55,458 bases of DNA, taken from positions 1 to 55,458 of the forward strand of contig NZ_DF970155.1 in the NCBI RefSeq assembly GCF_000953855.2, written 5' to 3'. Origin of the DNA: Mizugakiibacter sediminis (GTDB lineage Bacteria > Pseudomonadota > Gammaproteobacteria > Xanthomonadales > Rhodanobacteraceae). The notes beneath the pieces were generated by a model. It ran no database searches, had not been told where the DNA came from, and worked only from the letters and a program-made list of their open reading frames with translations. Positions 8,017-15,690 of this stretch are shown piece after piece (positions within the stretch are counted from its first letter, which is position 1; each line of letters begins with the position of its first letter). The position numbers and the translations under genes are program-made.

Positions 8017-9483
8017 ATGGCCGACGCGCGTTTCCTGCCGCCCCATCTCGACGCGAAGCTCTGCGAGCAGGCGCGGCTGACGCGCGATCCGCGTTTCGAC
8101 GGCCTGTTCTTCGTCGCCGTCACCTCGACGCGCATCTTCTGCCGGCCGGTGTGCCCGGCGCCGTCGCCGAAACCGCGCCACGTCGTCTATTACCCGAGCG
8201 CGGCGGCCGCGGCGGCGGCCGGTTTCCGCCCCTGCCTGCGCTGCCGCCCGGAACTGGCGCCCGGCGCGTCCGCCTGGCGCGGCGGCGACGCGCTGGTGGC
8301 GAGCGCGCTGCGCCTGATCGAGGACGGTCTGCTGGACGAAGCCCCGGTCGCGGCGCTGGCTGCGCGCGTCGGCGTCGGCGAACGCCATCTGCGCCGGCTG
8401 TTCGCCGAACAGCTCGGCGCGGGGCCGCTCGCGGTCGCGGCGACGCGGCGCCTGCTCGCCGCGAAGAAGCTGCTGCACGAGACGCGCCTGCCGGTCGGCG
8501 CGGTCGCGCACGCCGCCGGCTACGCCAGCCTGCGCCGGTTCAACGCCGCGTTCCGCGACGCCTACGGCATCGCGCCGCGCGAGTTGCGCCGCGGCCGCGC
8601 GCTGCCGGCGGATGCGGGCGAATTGCGCCTGCGCCTGCCGTATCGGCCGCCGTACGATTTCGCCGGCCTGCAGGCGTTCTTCGCGCGCCGCGCGATCCCC
8701 GGCGTGGAGGCCGTCGACGAAACGGCCTACCGCCGCGTGTTCATGCACGGCGGCGTGCCCGGCTGGTTCGAGGTGAGCGCGCTGGCGGACGCGCCGGCGC
8801 TGCTGCTGCGCGTGCGCCATCCGCAGCCGGCCGCGCTGCTCGCCGTGGCGACGCGCGTGCGCCGCATGTTCGATCTCGACGCCGACGCCGGCGCGATCGC
8901 CGCCCACCTCGGCCGCAGTGCCACGCTGCGCCCGCTGCTGCGCCGGCATGCGGGCGTGCGCGTGCCCGGCTGCTGGGACGGTTTCGAGGTCGCGGTGCGC
9001 GCCGTGCTCGGCCAGCAGGTCAGCGTGGCGGCGGCGCGCACGCTGGCGTCGCGGCTGGTCGAACGCTACGGCACGCGGCTCGACGCGGACGCCGCGCAAG
9101 GTCTGCACGCGCTGTTCCCGTCGCCGGCCGTGCTCGCCGACGCCGACCCGACCGCGATCGGCGTGACGCGCGCGCGCGCCGAAACGATCCGCCGGCTGGC
9201 GCGCGCGGTCGCCAGCGGCGAAGTGGACTTCCGCGCCGAGCAGGGCCTGCCGGCGTTCGTCGAGGCGTGGAGCGCGCTGCCCGGCATCGGCGCCTGGACC
9301 GCGCACTACGTCGCGCTGCGCGCGCTCGGCCATCCCGACGCGTTTCCCGCCGCCGACCTGGTGCTGCGCAAGGTCGCCGGCGGCGGCGCGCCGCTCGCCA
9401 CGCGCGCGCTGCAGGCGCTGGCGGAGGACTGGCGGCCGTGGCGCGCCTACGCGACCATGCTGCTGTGGCGCGGCGCGGGATGA
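8017..9483 (+). CDS. Ada metal-binding/AraC/AlkA fusion: DNA-3-methyladenine glycosylase II
   Basis: A 488-residue repair protein. Residues 1-80 form the Ada zinc domain with C42, C46, C73 and C76, the same 4/27/3 spacing as E. coli Ada C38/C42/C69/C72; C42 would accept methyl groups from phosphotriesters. An AraC-type helix-turn-helix follows (about 90-190; [16 protein letters not shown] and [12 protein letters not shown]). The rest is AlkA: an N-terminal domain, then the HhH-GPD glycosylase with [15 protein letters not shown] and [18 protein letters not shown], where the Asp of FPAAD is the expected catalytic residue. It lacks the Ada methylguanine domain, which is supplied by the downstream gene overlapping by ATGA. 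Together they rebuild Ada function and likely autoregulate. Confidence 0.9.
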   Translation: MADARFLPPHLDAKLCEQARLTRDPRFDGLFFVAVTSTRIFCRPVCPAPSPKPRHVVYYPSAAAAAAAGFRPCLRCRPELAPGASAWRGGDALVASALRLIEDGLLDEAPVAALAARVGVGERHLRRLFAEQLGAGPLAVAATRRLLAAKKLLHETRLPVGAVAHAAGYASLRRFNAAFRDAYGIAPRELRRGRALPADAGELRLRLPYRPPYDFAGLQAFFARRAIPGVEAVDETAYRRVFMHGGVPGWFEVSALADAPALLLRVRHPQPAALLAVATRVRRMFDLDADAGAIAAHLGRSATLRPLLRRHAGVRVPGCWDGFEVAVRAVLGQQVSVAAARTLASRLVERYGTRLDADAAQGLHALFPSPAVLADADPTAIGVTRARAETIRRLARAVASGEVDFRAEQGLPAFVEAWSALPGIGAWTAHYVALRALGHPDAFPAADLVLRKVAGGGAPLATRALQALAEDWRPWRAYATMLLWRGAG

Positions 9484-9992
9484 GCGCGATGTACTTCGAC
9501 TATTGCGAGACGCCGATCGGCCCGCTGCTGCTCGCCGCCGACGAGCGCGGCGCGCTGACCCACGTCGACCTGCCGCACGAGCGGCGTCCGACCGCGCCGC
9601 GGCCGGAGTGGCGGTGCGCGCCGCCGCGCTTGGCCGAGGCGCGGCGCCAGCTCGAGGCCTATTTCGCCGGCACGCTGACCGTGTTCGAGCTGCCGCTGGC
9701 GCCGCGCGGCACCGCGTTCCAGCGACAGGTGTGGACGGCGCTGTGCGAGGTGCCGTACGGCGCGATCGTCGGCTACGCCGAGATCGCGCGCCGCATCGGC
9801 CGCCCCGCCGCGGTGCGCGCGGTCGGCGCGGCGAACGGCGCCAACCCGATCGCGATCGTCGTGCCCTGCCACCGCGTGATCGGCAGCGACGGCAGCCTGA
9901 CCGGCTACGGCGGCGGCCTGCCGGTGAAGCGCTTCCTGCTCGAGCACGAACGCCGCCACGCGCCGGCGCCGCCGCTGGTGCTGCAGGGCTGA
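9480..9992 (+). CDS. ogt: Methylated-DNA--protein-cysteine methyltransferase
   Basis: A 170-residue suicide alkyltransferase that removes methyl from O6-methylguanine. The active-site block is PCHRVIG with acceptor C130, preceded by the HTH-like [30 protein letters not shown] and the Asn-rich hinge [23 protein letters not shown] closes the domain. The ATG at 9480 overlaps the Ada-AlkA stop (ATGA), so translational coupling decides the start rather than the ATG at 9489. It ends just before the second copy of the 142-bp repeat. Confidence 0.93.
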   Translation: MSAMYFDYCETPIGPLLLAADERGALTHVDLPHERRPTAPRPEWRCAPPRLAEARRQLEAYFAGTLTVFELPLAPRGTAFQRQVWTALCEVPYGAIVGYAEIARRIGRPAAVRAVGAANGANPIAIVVPCHRVIGSDGSLTGYGGGLPVKRFLLEHERRHAPAPPLVLQG

Positions 9993-10001
9993 CGCGGCGA
10001 G

Positions 10002-10143
10002 CGAAAAATTCCGCGTCGGAAGTCAAGAGGCGGCGGCACGCGAGGTTGTCCACAGCGCCTGTGGACAACCCTTGGGAAAACGCTGTGCATGATCGCGCGC
10101 AAGCCTTGTCGCCGTTGCGCTTGCAGCAGTTTGGCGAAAGTTT
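10002..10143. repeat. 142-bp palindrome-centred dispersed element, copy 2
   Basis: It begins CGAAAAA and ends TTGGCGAAAGTTT like copy 1. Its palindrome (10044-10070) is GGTTGTCCACAG, spacer CGC, CTGTGGACAACC. Relative to copy 1, arm positions 2 and 5 have changed (T to G, A to G) and both opposite positions changed to keep pairing. The copy fills the gap between the convergent ogt and DUF4124 genes. Confidence 0.8.
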
Positions 10144-10154
10144 GACCGGCCGCC

Positions 10155-10784
10155 TCAGCAGCCGTCGAGCTGCGCGCGCAGCTCCGCCTCGCGCCGCTCC
10201 AGCGGCGGCCTGTCGCTGGGAAAGGCGCTGCGCAGCTTGCGATGGTTGTCGTCGTAGCGGCGCTGCACTTCGCGGCAGATTTCCTCGTGCGTGGCCGGCC
10301 GGCAGGCGTCCTGCACCCAGGTGTAGCCGCCGGCGAGGGGCGAGCGCACGACCGGCGGATGGCGGTTCGCTTCCGGCGCGGAGGGCTGCACCATCGCGCC
10401 GAGCCCGCGTCCCGGATAGCCGAGCACGCCGAGCGGCGCGAGGTAGGGCGCCGGTTGCGGCGTGTCGCTGAGGTAGGTCTTCTGCGGATCGCTGGCCTGC
10501 GCGCAGACGTACAGCGACGGCAGCGGCGCCGGCTGCGCGCGCGCCGGCGCCGGCGGCGCGCTCGGGGCGTCTTCGGCCGACGGCGCGGGCGTCGTCGCCG
10601 CCGGCGCGCCGGCATCGTCTTCCAGCCGCAGCGCCTGCTGCCGCTGACCGGACGCGCACGGCCGATCCTGGTAGGCGACGCGTCCCTGCGCGTCGGTGCA
10701 GCGATAGGCCTGCTGCGCGTGCGCGGCGCTGCCGATCGCGGCGAGCAGCAGCAGGGCGAAGCAGCGGTGCAGGGCAAGGCGCAT
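10155..10784 (-). CDS. DUF4124 domain-containing secreted protein
   Basis: A 209-residue protein with a Sec signal peptide (MRLALHRCFALLLLAAIG through AHA) followed at once by the DUF4124 signature QQAYRCTDAQGRVAYQDRPC. A Pro/Ala-rich linker (about 70-100) leads to a Cys-containing C-terminal part (LYVCAQASD, WVQDACRP, EEICREVQRRYDDNHRKL). DUF4124 proteins are periplasmic or envelope proteins of unknown function, frequent in Xanthomonadales. The ATG at 10782-10784 gives an ideal signal peptide; the frame extends further upstream without support. Confidence 0.8.
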   Translation of the reverse strand: MRLALHRCFALLLLAAIGSAAHAQQAYRCTDAQGRVAYQDRPCASGQRQQALRLEDDAGAPAATTPAPSAEDAPSAPPAPARAQPAPLPSLYVCAQASDPQKTYLSDTPQPAPYLAPLGVLGYPGRGLGAMVQPSAPEANRHPPVVRSPLAGGYTWVQDACRPATHEEICREVQRRYDDNHRKLRSAFPSDRPPLERREAELRAQLDGC

Positions 10785-10878
10785 GGCAACCTCCGCGGCG
10801 CCGGCATTGTACGTCCGGGCCTTGCGTGCCGCGCGCGGCCGTGCACATGCTTGCGCGTCTCGCCGCCGGGAACGCGCC

Positions 10879-11919
10879 ATGTCCGCACGCATCGTCGATC
10901 TGTTCAGCGACACCAAGACCCGCCCGACCGCGGCGATGCGCGCGGCGATGGCCGCCGCCGAGGTCGGCGACGAGCGCGCCGGCGAGGACCCCACCGTCAA
11001 CGCGCTCGTCGAGCGCTGCGCCGCGCTGCTCGGCAAGGAGGCGGCGCTGTACCTGCCGTCCGGCACGATGTGCAACGAGATCGCGCTGGCCGTGCACTGC
11101 CGGCCCGGCGACGAGGTGCTGTGCGACGCCACCGCGCACATCGTCGGCTTCGAGGGCGGCGGTCCGGCCGCGCTGGCCGGGGTGATGCTGAACACGATCG
11201 CCGGCCGCCGCGGCATCTTCGACGCCGCGCAGTTGCAGGCGAAGCTGCGCGCGGACAACCCGCAGGCGCCGCGCCAGCGCCTGCTCGAGGTCGAGCAGAC
11301 CTCCAACCTCGGCGGCGGCGCGGTGTGGCCGCTGGCGACGCTGCGCGCGGTCGCCGCCACCGCGCGCGCGGCCGGCCTCGCCGCGCACATGGACGGCGCG
11401 CGGCTGTTCAACGCGGTCGTCGCCTGCGGCGTGTCCGCGGCGGAGTACGCCCGCGACTTCGACAGCGTGTGGGTGGACTTCAGCAAGGGCCTCGGCGCGC
11501 CCGGCGGCGCGGTGCTGGTCGGCACGCGCGCGTTCGTCGCCGAGGCGCGGCGCTGGCAGTACCGCATCGGCGGCGCGATGCGCCAGAGCGGCATCATCGC
11601 CGCGGCCTGCCTGTACGCGCTCGATCATCACGTCGAGCGCCTGGCCGAGGACCACGCCCACGCGCGCCGGCTGGCGGAAGGGCTGGCGGCGCTGCCCGGC
11701 GTCGTCATCGACCCGGCGACGGTGGAGACCAACCTGGTCTACTTCGAAGTCGCCGATCCGCGCTTCGACGCCGCCGCGCTGGCGGCCGCCACGCTGGCGC
11801 GCGGCGTGCGCCTGTGCCCGATGGGCCCGCGCCTGCTGCGCGCGGTGACCCATCTCGACGTCGGCGCGCAGGACATCGACACCGCGCTGGCCGCGCTCGC
11901 CGACGTGCTGCGCGGCTGA
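10879..11919 (+). CDS. ltaE: Low-specificity L-threonine aldolase
   Basis: A PLP enzyme cleaving L-threonine or allo-threonine to glycine and acetaldehyde. The 346 residues begin with the family start DLFSDTKTRPTAAMRAAM and contain GDERAGEDPTVNALV, LYLPSGTMCNEIAL, the cofactor-binding HMDGARLFNA and the Schiff-base lysine K203 in WVDFSKGLGAPGGAVL, followed by RRWQYRIGGAMRQSGIIAA. Length is normal for the family. The gene is divergent from the DUF4124 gene, with 94 bp between starts, and converges on degV with 16 bp between stops. Confidence 0.92.
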   Translation: MSARIVDLFSDTKTRPTAAMRAAMAAAEVGDERAGEDPTVNALVERCAALLGKEAALYLPSGTMCNEIALAVHCRPGDEVLCDATAHIVGFEGGGPAALAGVMLNTIAGRRGIFDAAQLQAKLRADNPQAPRQRLLEVEQTSNLGGGAVWPLATLRAVAATARAAGLAAHMDGARLFNAVVACGVSAAEYARDFDSVWVDFSKGLGAPGGAVLVGTRAFVAEARRWQYRIGGAMRQSGIIAAACLYALDHHVERLAEDHAHARRLAEGLAALPGVVIDPATVETNLVYFEVADPRFDAAALAAATLARGVRLCPMGPRLLRAVTHLDVGAQDIDTALAALADVLRG

Positions 11920-11935
11920 GGCCGCGCGCCGGCGC

Positions 11936-12880
11936 TCAGAACGCCGGCGTGTGCTCCGGCGCGGCGAAGCCGAGCGACAGCGCGCCGGCGCCGATGTTGA
12001 CCATGCCGGTGATGCTCATCGGACTGACGAACGTCTCCACGCCGCACTCGGCGCAGGTGTGCATCAGCCCGGCATAGCCCGGCAGCGCTTCCAGCTCGGC
12101 GAGGTCGCCGCCGTAGCTCAGGCACAGCGTCGGCGTCAGCAGGCCCGCGCGCACGCGCGCGGCGGCGTAGTCGAACAGCTTCTCGGCGGCGTGCTCGAAG
12201 CCGCGCGGCTTGGCCAGCGGGCGCGTCTCGCCGCGGTAGCAGTGCAGCAGCGGCTTCACGTCCAGCGCGGTGCCCAGCGTCGCGCTCAGCCAGCCGACGC
12301 TGCGGTCGCCCTTCTTCTGCGCGCGCGCCCGCATGTGGTGGAGGTCGCGGGGGATGGCGAAGCCGTAGGTGTTCTGCGCCAGCGATTCCAGTCGTTCGCG
12401 GATCTTCGCCGGGCTGTCGCCGGCCTCGATCATGCGCGCCGCCTCCACCGCGGTGACGCCCTGCGCGGCGAACAGGTTCTGCGTGTCGATCACGCGCAGC
12501 AGGAACGGGCCGCCGACGCCCGCCGCGGCGCGCACCGCCTTGTAGTCCTTCAGGATCGCGAAGCTGGCGCGGGTGGCGTTGTCGAAGATCGGGCTGCGCG
12601 TCGAGGTGACGGTCAGGCAGAACACGAAGTCGTAGTCGATCACCAGCCGCGACAGGAACAGTTCGCGGATCTGCTCGACGCTGTAGGGCGCGGTTTCCGC
12701 GTCGTGGCTGCGTTCGGCGAGGTGCTCGCGGAGGAAGCGCGCGGTCTCGTCCGGATCGCGCGTGTCGCTGAGCGTCTGTCCGCCGACCTGGATGGCGATC
12801 GGCAGGATGCCGATGCCGCGCGCCTCGAAGTAGGCGTGCGGCAGGTCGCAGGTCGAATCCACCACGACACCGATGCGCAT
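11936..12880 (-). CDS. DegV family (fatty-acid-binding) protein
   Basis: A 314-residue DegV/EDD-fold protein. The diagnostic start VVDSTCDLP and the lipid-binding segment TVTSTRSPIFDNATRASF are present, followed by RVIDTQNLFAAQG and a C-terminal domain with KPLLHCYRGETRPL. DegV homologues (FakB in Firmicutes) present fatty acids to a kinase FakA; in Gammaproteobacteria the partner is usually missing, and none is seen here, so the role is unclear. Only 16 bp separate its stop from that of ltaE. Confidence 0.85.
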   Translation of the reverse strand: MRIGVVVDSTCDLPHAYFEARGIGILPIAIQVGGQTLSDTRDPDETARFLREHLAERSHDAETAPYSVEQIRELFLSRLVIDYDFVFCLTVTSTRSPIFDNATRASFAILKDYKAVRAAAGVGGPFLLRVIDTQNLFAAQGVTAVEAARMIEAGDSPAKIRERLESLAQNTYGFAIPRDLHHMRARAQKKGDRSVGWLSATLGTALDVKPLLHCYRGETRPLAKPRGFEHAAEKLFDYAAARVRAGLLTPTLCLSYGGDLAELEALPGYAGLMHTCAECGVETFVSPMSITGMVNIGAGALSLGFAAPEHTPAF

Positions 12881-12992
12881 GCTCGCCCTCTCCCCTTGTG
12901 GCTTTGCGCCGGGAATCTAGCACTGCGCGTGCCGAAACCCGGTTGCGGCGCCGCATCGATGCGATTTTTCACATCGCCGCGGCGCAGGCGTC

Positions 12993-13622
12993 TCAGCGCG
13001 CGCGTTCCGCGCCGACCGGCAGCGTCGCCAGGCGGCGGTAAGGCCCGTCTTCGAAGCGCTGCGGCCGCTGCAGCCAGTCCTCCAGCATCGGCGTGGCGTC
13101 GTTGCCCCAGAACAGTTCGTCGCCGGCGCGCACGGTCGGCACGCCGAACACGCCGGCGGCGACCGCCTCCTCGGTGTTGGCGCGCAGCGCGGCCTTGACC
13201 GCCGGATCGGCGATCGCGGCGGCGGCGTCCGCGATGCCGAGCGCGCGCGCGGGTTCGGCGAGCTGCGCCGCATCCTCGCCCGCCTGCCCGCGGCCCCACA
13301 GGTGCGCGAAGATCGTCTCCACCGCGTTCCAGCCGCCGCCCGCGGCGAGACACAGCCGCAGCGCCGCCAGCGGATTGAATGGGTGCGCCGGCGGGAACGC
13401 GAACGGCACCCCGGCGCGCTCGGCCTGCCATTGCACGAAGCGATAGGTGAAGGCGCGCTTGGCGGGGATTTCCGCCGGCCCCAGCATGGCGTTGGCCTTG
13501 AGCAGGGCGCCCAGCACCACCGGCACGGGCTCGATCGCCAGCCGCGCGCGCAGCGGTCCGAGGCGCGCCAGTTGCAGGTAGGCGAAGGGCGAGACGAAGT
13601 CGAAGTACCAGCGGACCTGCAT
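12993..13622 (-). CDS. DsbA family protein, 2-hydroxychromene-2-carboxylate isomerase type
   Basis: A 209-residue thioredoxin-fold protein of the kappa-class GST/HCCA isomerase family. It opens WYFDFVSPFAYLQ; S11 is the residue that activates glutathione in this family in place of the DsbA CxxC. GVFGVPTVRAGDELFWGNDA is the cis-Pro region and conserved C-terminal block. The ATG at 13620-13622 has GGAG 7 nt upstream. The family acts in naphthalene-type degradation, but many xanthomonads have an orphan copy with no aromatic pathway nearby, as here; actual substrate unknown. It is divergent from the GGDEF gene. Confidence 0.85.
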   Translation of the reverse strand: MQVRWYFDFVSPFAYLQLARLGPLRARLAIEPVPVVLGALLKANAMLGPAEIPAKRAFTYRFVQWQAERAGVPFAFPPAHPFNPLAALRLCLAAGGGWNAVETIFAHLWGRGQAGEDAAQLAEPARALGIADAAAAIADPAVKAALRANTEEAVAAGVFGVPTVRAGDELFWGNDATPMLEDWLQRPQRFEDGPYRRLATLPVGAERAR

Positions 13623-13749
13623 CGTTGAACTCCGGAAGCGCGGCGGGGCCGCGGGCCGCCTGGCGACGGATCGCCGCAGGCGGCGCGAAATGGCTATGCT
13701 GTGCGCGCAGCAGCCAGGGCGCATAGTATCCCGTCGACGGGGGGCGAAC

Positions 13750-15468
13750 ATGGGCGATCCGTGGACACGGCGATTCGCGGCGGCGGCGCTGATGCTGCTG
13801 CTGGCCGCGGCCGCGCGCGCGGCGCCTGCGCCGCCGTCGTCGATCGCGACGCTGCCGAAGGAAGCCGGTTCGCCGCCGGCGGCGGCGGTGATCGCCGGCG
13901 CCTACGCCGACGCCTTCCGCCCGCTGGCGCAGCCGTTGCTGCGCGGCGACGACGCGCGCGCGGTCTGGTACCGCGTGCAGCTCGGCGCCGACTGGTCCGC
14001 CGCCGGCGCGCCGCTGCTGGTCGTCTCCGGCGCCGTGCGCACCGGCCTGGTCGTGTATCTGCCGCCGGGTTACGTCGCGCGCGCGGTGACGCCCTACGAT
14101 GCCGGCCTCGATCCGCGCTTCTCGCGCCAGGCGCTGGTATTCGAGCTGCCGCGCAACCTGCGCGCGCAACAACCGATATACCTGCGCGTCGGCGCGCCGG
14201 CGCAGAGCCAGCCGCTGCGCGTGTGCATCGCCGACTACGACACCTACCAGGCCGAGGACCTCGACCATGTGCGCATCAGCACGGCGATATCCGCCGCGCA
14301 GGCGGCGATGCTGGCGGTGATCCTGTGCTTCTGGATCGTGCTGCGCGACCGCGTGTTCCTGTATTTCCTCGGCTACGCCGGCTTCCAGGTGGTCTACCAG
14401 ATGGCCGCTTCCGGCGAACTGTACGCGCTGCCCGGCGCCGGCGCGCTGGCGCCGCTGGGCTATCACCCGGGACAGTTCGCCGCGCTGATGGCGGCGCTGC
14501 TGTCGATCAACTTCATCATCGAGTTCGCCGACCTGCGCCGCGCCGTGCCGCGGCTGGCGCGCCTGCTCGGCTGGGCGCGCTGGCCCTACGCCGCGCTGGC
14601 GCTGGCGCTGTGGCTGCCGCCGCTGCATCCGGACGCGTGGCTGCCCAACACGGCCAACGGCCTGCTGGCGATCACCACGCCGCTGGCGCTGCTGGCGGCG
14701 TGGCGCGCCTGGCGGCGCGGCAGCCGCCAGGCCGGCTTCTTCCTGATCTCCTGGCTGCCGCTGCTGGCGCTGACCGTGCTGCGCGTGCTGCAACTGATCG
14801 TCGGCCTGCCGCTGCCCGCCTGGTTGGCCTACGGTTTCCCGTTCAGCATGGCCTATGCGGCGGTGGTGATCACCGTCGGCCTCGCCGACCGCACGCTGCA
14901 GGCGCGGCGCGAGCGCGACCAGGCGCACCGCCTGGCCGAGTACGACCCGCTGACCGGCGTGCTGAACCGCCGCGCCGTGCTGACGCGCCTGCGCGTCGCC
15001 TACGCCGACGCGCGCCAGTCGCGGCGGCCGCTCGGCCTGCTGTTCCTCGACCTCGACCACTTCAAGCGCATCAACGACACCCATGGCCACGCCGCCGGCG
15101 ACGACTGCCTGATCGCCGTGGCCGGCGCGATCCAGGCGGAACTGCGCGAGCTCGACTGGCTGGGCCGCTACGGCGGCGAGGAATTCCTGGTGGTGCTGCC
15201 GGACGCGGCGGCGCTGACCGCGCGCATCGTCGCCGAACGCATCCGCCTGCGCGCGACGGAGCTGCGCGTCGCCGCCGACGGCGAGGAGCTGCATCTCACC
15301 GTGAGCATCGGCATCGCCCTGCTCGACGACGCCACGCCGACGCCGGAGGCGCTGATCGAGCACGCCGACATCGCGCTCTACCGCGCCAAGGCGCAGGGCC
15401 GCAACCGCGTCGTGCAGTACCTGCCCGGCGAGGTGATCGACGCCGCCACGCTGGCGCGGCACGGCTGA
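13750..15468 (+). CDS. Diguanylate cyclase with 7TMR-DISM sensor region
   Basis: A 572-residue membrane protein. After a signal sequence (about 9-25) comes a periplasmic DISM-like beta domain (about 60-175), then seven hydrophobic helices (about 190-385) of the 7TMR-DISM type, a short linker and a GGDEF domain (AEYDPLTGVLNRRAVL to the end). The active site is GGEEF at 475-479, a functional variant; RELD at 466-469, five residues upstream, is an intact inhibitory I-site. It should make c-di-GMP in response to an extracytoplasmic signal. The ATG at 13750 follows ggggcgaac; upstream residues in the frame look non-coding. A possible input to the c-di-GMP receptors of the flagellar region. Confidence 0.88.
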   Translation: MGDPWTRRFAAAALMLLLAAAARAAPAPPSSIATLPKEAGSPPAAAVIAGAYADAFRPLAQPLLRGDDARAVWYRVQLGADWSAAGAPLLVVSGAVRTGLVVYLPPGYVARAVTPYDAGLDPRFSRQALVFELPRNLRAQQPIYLRVGAPAQSQPLRVCIADYDTYQAEDLDHVRISTAISAAQAAMLAVILCFWIVLRDRVFLYFLGYAGFQVVYQMAASGELYALPGAGALAPLGYHPGQFAALMAALLSINFIIEFADLRRAVPRLARLLGWARWPYAALALALWLPPLHPDAWLPNTANGLLAITTPLALLAAWRAWRRGSRQAGFFLISWLPLLALTVLRVLQLIVGLPLPAWLAYGFPFSMAYAAVVITVGLADRTLQARRERDQAHRLAEYDPLTGVLNRRAVLTRLRVAYADARQSRRPLGLLFLDLDHFKRINDTHGHAAGDDCLIAVAGAIQAELRELDWLGRYGGEEFLVVLPDAAALTARIVAERIRLRATELRVAADGEELHLTVSIGIALLDDATPTPEALIEHADIALYRAKAQGRNRVVQYLPGEVIDAATLARHG

Positions 15469-15489
15469 GCGCGTGACGTCTGCGCAAGG

Positions 15490-15535
15490 ATTGTTGGACG
15501 CGGATCCCTGAGGTCTTGTCCGCGCGAATCCGTGT
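15490..15535. repeat. ATCCGCG-type intergenic inverted repeat, copy 1
   Basis: TTGTTGGACGCGGATCC at 15491-15507 is followed by ATCCGTGT (15528-15535), which can pair with ACGCGGAT through one G-T wobble. A similar unit (TTGTTGCACGCGGATCC) lies upstream of fliC at about 40598. Both sit just past the 3' end of a plus-strand gene. The rest of the 15469-15690 gap shows nothing else recognisable. Confidence 0.5.
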
Positions 15536-15690
15536 CAAAGAATCTCTGCGCGCATCGCACTGCGCGTCCGCTACGATGGCGAGGGCAATTGGGTGGACAC
15601 GGATCGACGCGGCTACAGGAAGGCATGTCCGCGCTCATCCGCGGCAAAGATATCGCCGCCCTCGGCGTGCCAGGCGCCTGCCTGGCGGGG

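Noticed and set aside
6931-11853. Very long open frames antisense to real genes, such as a 1640-codon minus-strand frame
   Set aside because: Stop codons are rare in off-frames of this GC-rich DNA. The translations are Arg/Ala/His-rich without family motifs and cover well-recognised genes (SDR, Ada-AlkA, ogt, ltaE).
11936-12880. FakB role in a host-type fatty-acid kinase pathway
   Set aside because: No fakA-like kinase gene is seen nearby, and DegV proteins are common orphans in Gammaproteobacteria.
12993-13622. Aromatic-degradation operon marker
   Set aside because: The HCCA isomerase-like gene stands alone between degV and a GGDEF gene; no dioxygenase or aldolase genes accompany it.
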